DNA from: Lepisosteus oculatus | Lineage: Eukaryota; Chordata; Actinopteri; Semionotiformes; Lepisosteidae | Length of the DNA stretch: 64,000 nucleotides | NCBI RefSeq assembly: GCF_040954835.1 | Contig: NC_090706.1 | Coordinates: forward strand, 28,653,148-28,717,147 | Direction: 5' to 3' | In this document: in pieces, positions 60,317 to 64,000 of the stretch | Numbering within the stretch: position 1 is the stretch's first letter | How the letters are laid out: every line of letters begins with the position of its first letter | Made by a program: the position numbers and the translations under genes | Notes under the pieces: generated by a model | The model's database searches: none | Seen by the model: only the letters and a program-made list of their open reading frames with translations | What the model was told of the DNA's origin: nothing

Positions 60317-61990
60317 CTGGAAAACAAAACAAATTGGGAGACTTTTCAACAGGTTTCTTGCTTTATGCATTTTACTTGCATTTCCTTAGATAGTAATTAA
60401 TAAACAGTGAAACAGTGAAACAGTTTTTCATCTCAAAGCACTTCGTACCTAGAAGGCCACCCCCTTCATCCGTACTTCACTGAAGTACAGCACCCACCTG
60501 TAATATTCACAATACTGACCGATATCATTACTGAATTATGATTACAATACAATACAATGTATTATAGACCAATACCTAACACTGAATTCACATACTGGTG
60601 CACAATGAAAATGTAACATTCCATGTCTTACTTCAAAACATGTTGTGTACATACATTATTAGTAAGTAGTTATTTGATTGATTGAGTATTGAGTATTGAT
60701 TGAGTATTGCTCCTTGGGGTATTGAAAAATTTAACTAAAGTCATGTAATTTCAAAGAAATGTCAAGTGCTCAGTGTTTGGAAGTTGAGTTAAAATTGTCA
60801 AAATGTCAAAAAGTTGATTAGGAATCTGTCTAAAAAGACATGTATTTAATGAAAGAATACAGAAAGACAGGACCATGCCCAACTTGAGTGATGAGGATGC
60901 TATAGTGGCTATCAGTGTGATTACAGGCCACACATCGTTGAGAGAAGTTGTCTGAAGAATGAGGTGCTCTGCACTGACCACCAGCAGACTAGCTCAGAAA
61001 AAGAAAAGGGGTCTGTGCGGGCAGAGCCATGTCCTGGGGAGCTGTCAGTACATCAGCTAGGGACCATCACATGTGCCTGATCCGCCTATCTGCATAATCA
61101 TTCTCAGTCTGCAGTGATTACAGCATTAGACATTCCAAAGAAAAATAACCTGTACATCAGCAAAACAACCTTAGCTCCCAAGCAAGTGACATAATTGGAG
61201 GTCGTTCGGTGATAATGCAGCCTAGGGATGAAATTAAAATCTTTTGTCAGCCAGAGAACAACTGTGATTGTGGCTAGGAGAGTGATTTTATTCCCCAATG
61301 AATTTGCTGTGCCCTTGCAGATCTGAAGGAATACAATGTATGTGGAGATAAAAATGGTGCTATGCTGTCTGTGCTGTTATTCATGCTAACCAGTTGGTGA
61401 GAGGCAGATGTGTGATGAAGTCAGGAGGAATTTCCTTTAGCACAAGAACGACTCACTGATACACTGACAGAGTCTTTGAATGAACAGTTTCACAGTTCCT
61501 GCAAGACAAGACCTGAGGTATTGATATTCCAGCAGGACAATGCAAGACCACACAGTGCTGGGATTACAATGGCATGATTTCAAGAAAACACCCAAGTGGT
61601 CTTGCTCTGGCCAGCTTTTCTGTCTCACCGGAGTCCAAGAGATCACCTGTGGTACTAGCTCGCCAATGCTGACTGCAGCTGCACAGCAAAAAATGTACTG
61701 AAACAACCCAAAGCGATCTGTCAAGAGACTTATTAGATCTGTGTGTCAACACTGCCAAGATTGTGTTAGTGCTCAAGGAAGTTACAGCAATGCTGACTAA
61801 AGATTTCAATATGACAGTGTGTCTACGTGAATACTGAAAACTCATCATGATTCTCTGACATTTTCTATAATTTGGTATAAGATCTAGATTTGATGAGATG
61901 CATTAGACCTGAGTGTTGCATTTGTTTTGTGCATCACTCTGTTACAAAGTGCTGCAAGGCACTATCATGCAATGTTCACACCATGCATAC
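60317..61990 (-). other. sh3tc2: sh3tc2 intron (1674 bp) carrying a Tc1/mariner relic
   Basis: The intron has donor 'acag|gtatgc' at 61991/61990 and acceptor ending at 60317. It separates codon position 1 from positions 2-3 (phase 1). Most of its length is the antisense transposon relic annotated separately at 60870-61850. Confidence 0.8.
60870..61850 (+). mobile_element. Degenerate Tc1/mariner-superfamily transposase
   Basis: A dead transposase on the + strand, antisense to the host gene. The N-terminal helix-turn-helix remnant LSDEDAIVAISVITGHTSLR followed by EVV is near 60884-60952. The catalytic-domain remnant IFQQDNARPHSAGIT is at about 61524-61568. It is followed in a shifted frame near 61597-61660 by LLWPAFLSHRSPRDHLWY, the decayed 'WPA.SPDLNPIEHLW' box. 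Stops and frameshifts separate these pieces. Terminal inverted repeats were not identified by eye, so the ends are approximate. Confidence 0.8.
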
Positions 61991-62141
61991 CTGTCATTGT
62001 GCTGACTTGCACGGCTAGGGTGGCGTACTGCAATGCTTCCTCGTACTGCTTCAAATTCATTAGCAGCTCAGTGAGTTTATTAAGCAGACGCGCCTCTGAG
62101 GAGATATCTCCAAAACTTCTTGCAAGAGGAAGAGCCCCATC
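61991..62141 (-). CDS. sh3tc2: sh3tc2 third-from-last coding exon (TPR region)
   Basis: A 151-bp exon with acceptor 'ttctgtgcgcag|gatggg' and donor 'acag|gtatgc'. It begins in phase 0 and ends one base into the Gly codon completed by the next exon. It encodes 50 residues, including LLNKLTELLMNLKQYEEALQ and YATLAVQVSTMTG, another TPR pair. The reading frame was not obvious on the minus strand because + strand frames overlap it. It was recovered from splice sites and phase agreement with both neighbours. Confidence 0.9.
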
Positions 62142-62471
62142 CTGCGCACAGAATTGTACACATTAGGAATTGACAGCACACCGGATACAAACGAAAATCC
62201 AATAATGAAAATACCTTCACTAAGAAACTAAAAAGTAATTTTCCATTTTATGTCCTTTTTTCTTAAAACCAGACAGTTTATCTGTTCACAATCCACAGAC
62301 ATCAATGGTATGATATACAGAAAATCAATTTTTAAAAAATACAAAAAAACATCATTGTTGTTTTAAGCATTCCACTGGTGTCAGTAATGAAAGCATATAA
62401 AGCCTTCAGTACTTCTTTTCTTGCCCTTTGTTTTGAGTAGGCAGGCATTACCAGTAGATCACACTGCCTAC
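62142..62471 (-). other. sh3tc2: sh3tc2 intron (330 bp)
   Basis: Short phase-0 GT-AG intron with no repeats recognised. An A/T-rich stretch lies near 62320-62360. Confidence 0.8.
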
Positions 62472-62594
62472 CCTGTAAAATGGCAGTGCTGCACTTCGAT
62501 TTCTTTGGCCTTTGAAAAACACGTCTCCGGCCTCCTCGTATATATTCATTGCGAAACAGGAATCATTCACTCTCAGAGCTGTTTTTACGGCAGC
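62472..62594 (-). CDS. sh3tc2: sh3tc2 fourth-from-last coding exon (TPR region)
   Basis: A 123-bp exon of 41 codons, phase 0 at both ends. The acceptor is 'ttatctctaatacag|gctgcc' and the donor 'tacagg|gtaggc'. It encodes AAVKTALRVNDSCFAMNIYE, then EAGDVFFKGQRNRSAALPFYR. The YEEAGDVFF segment is highly characteristic of SH3TC proteins. Confidence 0.9.
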
Positions 62595-63283
62595 CTGTAT
62601 TAGAGATAAGGAGAGGAACACGAGTTTAAAGGACACAGTCTCAGGATAACAAAAGGAATTCCATATGCAACAGCAGCAGTTTGTGTGTGTGTCTGAATGC
62701 CAAGTGTGTGAAAGCTGAGAGACAATAGTCAGAGCTATAATCAGGCAGTACTCCAGCGGGCACCCAGAGAGCTTCCTCCCTTATCTATGCAAGTGCACTT
62801 CAGATTTCATGTGACTTCTGTCTGTCTTCCAAGTGCTGGCCTTTTCCTAAAGCTAGACAGTGGAATTGATTCAGATGGCTGAATTACTGCTACACTCTGA
62901 CTTTTTAAGCTTACAGGATGGGTTCTGGCTGAGAGCTACAAATCGAGAAATACAATTTTCAATCAAACTATTTAAGAATGCACAGCCATACACCCATCAG
63001 CCTGTCAAGGTTTGTACGAAGCTTATAATGGTTATGGGTTTTCTAGCTTCTACTAAGCCATGCATAAATACCAGTGCTAAATTATCAAATCAAATGTAGA
63101 GAAAGAAAATATCAGAAACCTGTGGACTGAATCTTTCACACAGGGTTTATTCTACAGATGGCTGTCGAATGTAAATGTGGACTGTTTCAGTGCAGACATT
63201 GATACTGCAGTGCAGCAGATTAATGGTGGATTAATCATTCTGGATAAATGGTGCAGCCTGCACACACAGCCACAACTTTGTAC
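62595..63283 (-). other. sh3tc2: sh3tc2 intron (689 bp)
   Basis: Phase-0 intron with donor 'ctccag|gtacaa' at 63284/63283. No repeat or nested gene recognised. Confidence 0.75.
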
Positions 63284-63434
63284 CTGGAGGTACATCTCTG
63301 CCAGCTCGTCCTCCTGGATAAGGTAGTAGATTCTCCCGACTTGAAGCCAGGTCTCTGACTCCTCCTCCTTCTTCCCCAGGTCAATGGATATTCTCAGGCT
63401 CTGCTTGGTGTAGTCCAAGGACTTCCTTGAAGAC
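63284..63434 (-). CDS. sh3tc2: sh3tc2 fifth-from-last coding exon (TPR region)
   Basis: A 151-bp exon if the acceptor is 'cacgcttgtag|gtcttc'. It starts with one base completing a codon and then encodes 50 residues: SLDYTKQSLRISIDLGKKEE, then ESETWLQVGRIYYLIQEDEL and AEMYLQ, a TPR pair. A second AG nine bases downstream ('tcttcaag|gaagtc', start 63425) would shift phase and is less likely. The upstream remainder of the gene, including the SH3 domains, lies beyond the window edge. Confidence 0.82.
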
Positions 63435-63609
63435 CTACAAGCGTGACACACTAAAATGTCATTCTGTATTTGGTAACACATAACCTGGCTGTGCAAAACG
63501 CCCTGGCAGTCAGAGACACAATAAGCAGAACTCACCAAGAGGTCAATAAGCAGCCAATATCAAGTGTTGAGGTGGCTCATCCATACCTATTTAACTAATT
63601 AATTAATTC

Positions 63610-64000
63610 AATAATAATAATAGTGCCTTACACTTATATAAAAAATTACTGCTTTTCTGGACACTCCAATCAAAGCTCTTTACAGGTAATGGGGACTCCC
63701 CTCCACCACCACCAGTGTGTAGCCCCAAACTAGATGATGTGATGGCAGCCATAGTGCACCAGTACTCTCACCACACACCAGCTCTCAGTGGGGAGGAGAA
63801 CAAAGTGATGAAGCCAGTTCAGAGATGGGGATTATGAGGAGGCCATGGCTGGTAAAGGCCAGGGGAAAATTTGGCCAGGATGCTGGGTAACACCCCAGCT
63901 CTTTTCAAGAAACACCCTGGGATTTTTAATGACCACATTAGAAATAGAGTCAGGACCTTGGTTTTATGTCATATCCAGAGGACAGCGCCTTTTTACCGTT
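63610..64000 (-). mobile_element. 5S rRNA-derived long SINE, copy 6 (cut by window edge)
   Basis: Minus-strand copy inside the sh3tc2 gene, in the intron upstream of the 63434 exon. The + strand begins with an AATAAT tail, 'agctctttacaggtaatggg', 'ccaccaccaccagtgtgtag' and 'cagtggggaggagaacaaag', and continues to the last base. Its 5S-like head lies beyond the window. Confidence 0.85.

Overview
This window is vertebrate nuclear DNA, most likely from a ray-finned fish. It has split genes with GT-AG introns, sparse coding content and many vertebrate SINE, LINE and DNA-transposon relics. The SINEs include V-SINE-like, 5S rRNA-derived and tRNA-derived types. A non-teleost fish such as a gar or bowfin would fit, but that is an impression from the repeat style. 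There are no prokaryotic features.

Only two protein-coding genes can be supported, and they lie tail to tail. The first is a single-coding-exon beta-2 adrenergic receptor (adrb2, + strand, 31033-32241), with a recognisable promoter and 5' leader just upstream. The second is the 3' end of sh3tc2 on the minus strand: five terminal coding exons between 63434 and 58718, plus a 3' UTR ending near 57915. The rest of sh3tc2 lies beyond the right edge. Human chromosome 5q32 has the same order and orientation (ADRB2 +, SH3TC2 -), which supports both identifications. HTR4, the expected neighbour on the left, was not found.

Region by region: 1-30.5 kb is intergenic. It holds 5S-derived SINE copies, a 72-bp minisatellite, a GT-rich minisatellite, tRNA-derived SINEs, CR1-like LINE ends and a non-autonomous hAT element with a target duplication. 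30.6-33.6 kb is adrb2. 33.6-57.9 kb is intergenic, with V-SINEs, CR1-like fragments, a second cluster of the 72-bp repeat and a 5S-SINE nested inside a V-SINE. 57.9-63.5 kb is sh3tc2, whose second-to-last intron (numbering from the 3' end of the gene) is largely a dead Tc1/mariner-type transposon. The window ends in another 5S-SINE.

The two genes do not form a pathway unit. adrb2 encodes a Gs-coupled catecholamine receptor of the plasma membrane. sh3tc2 encodes an SH3/TPR adaptor of recycling endosomes, best known from Schwann cells. The most noteworthy signals are four: an adrb2 leader in which upstream ATGs stay in frame with the receptor whether or not a 171-nt candidate intron is removed; loss of the loop-3 PKA motif in the receptor; strong overrepresentation of the heptamer TAC(A/T)GTA across the window; and the 72-bp repeat shared by two loci 54 kb apart. 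All identifications come from reading the sequence and from memory of the families; no alignments were run.
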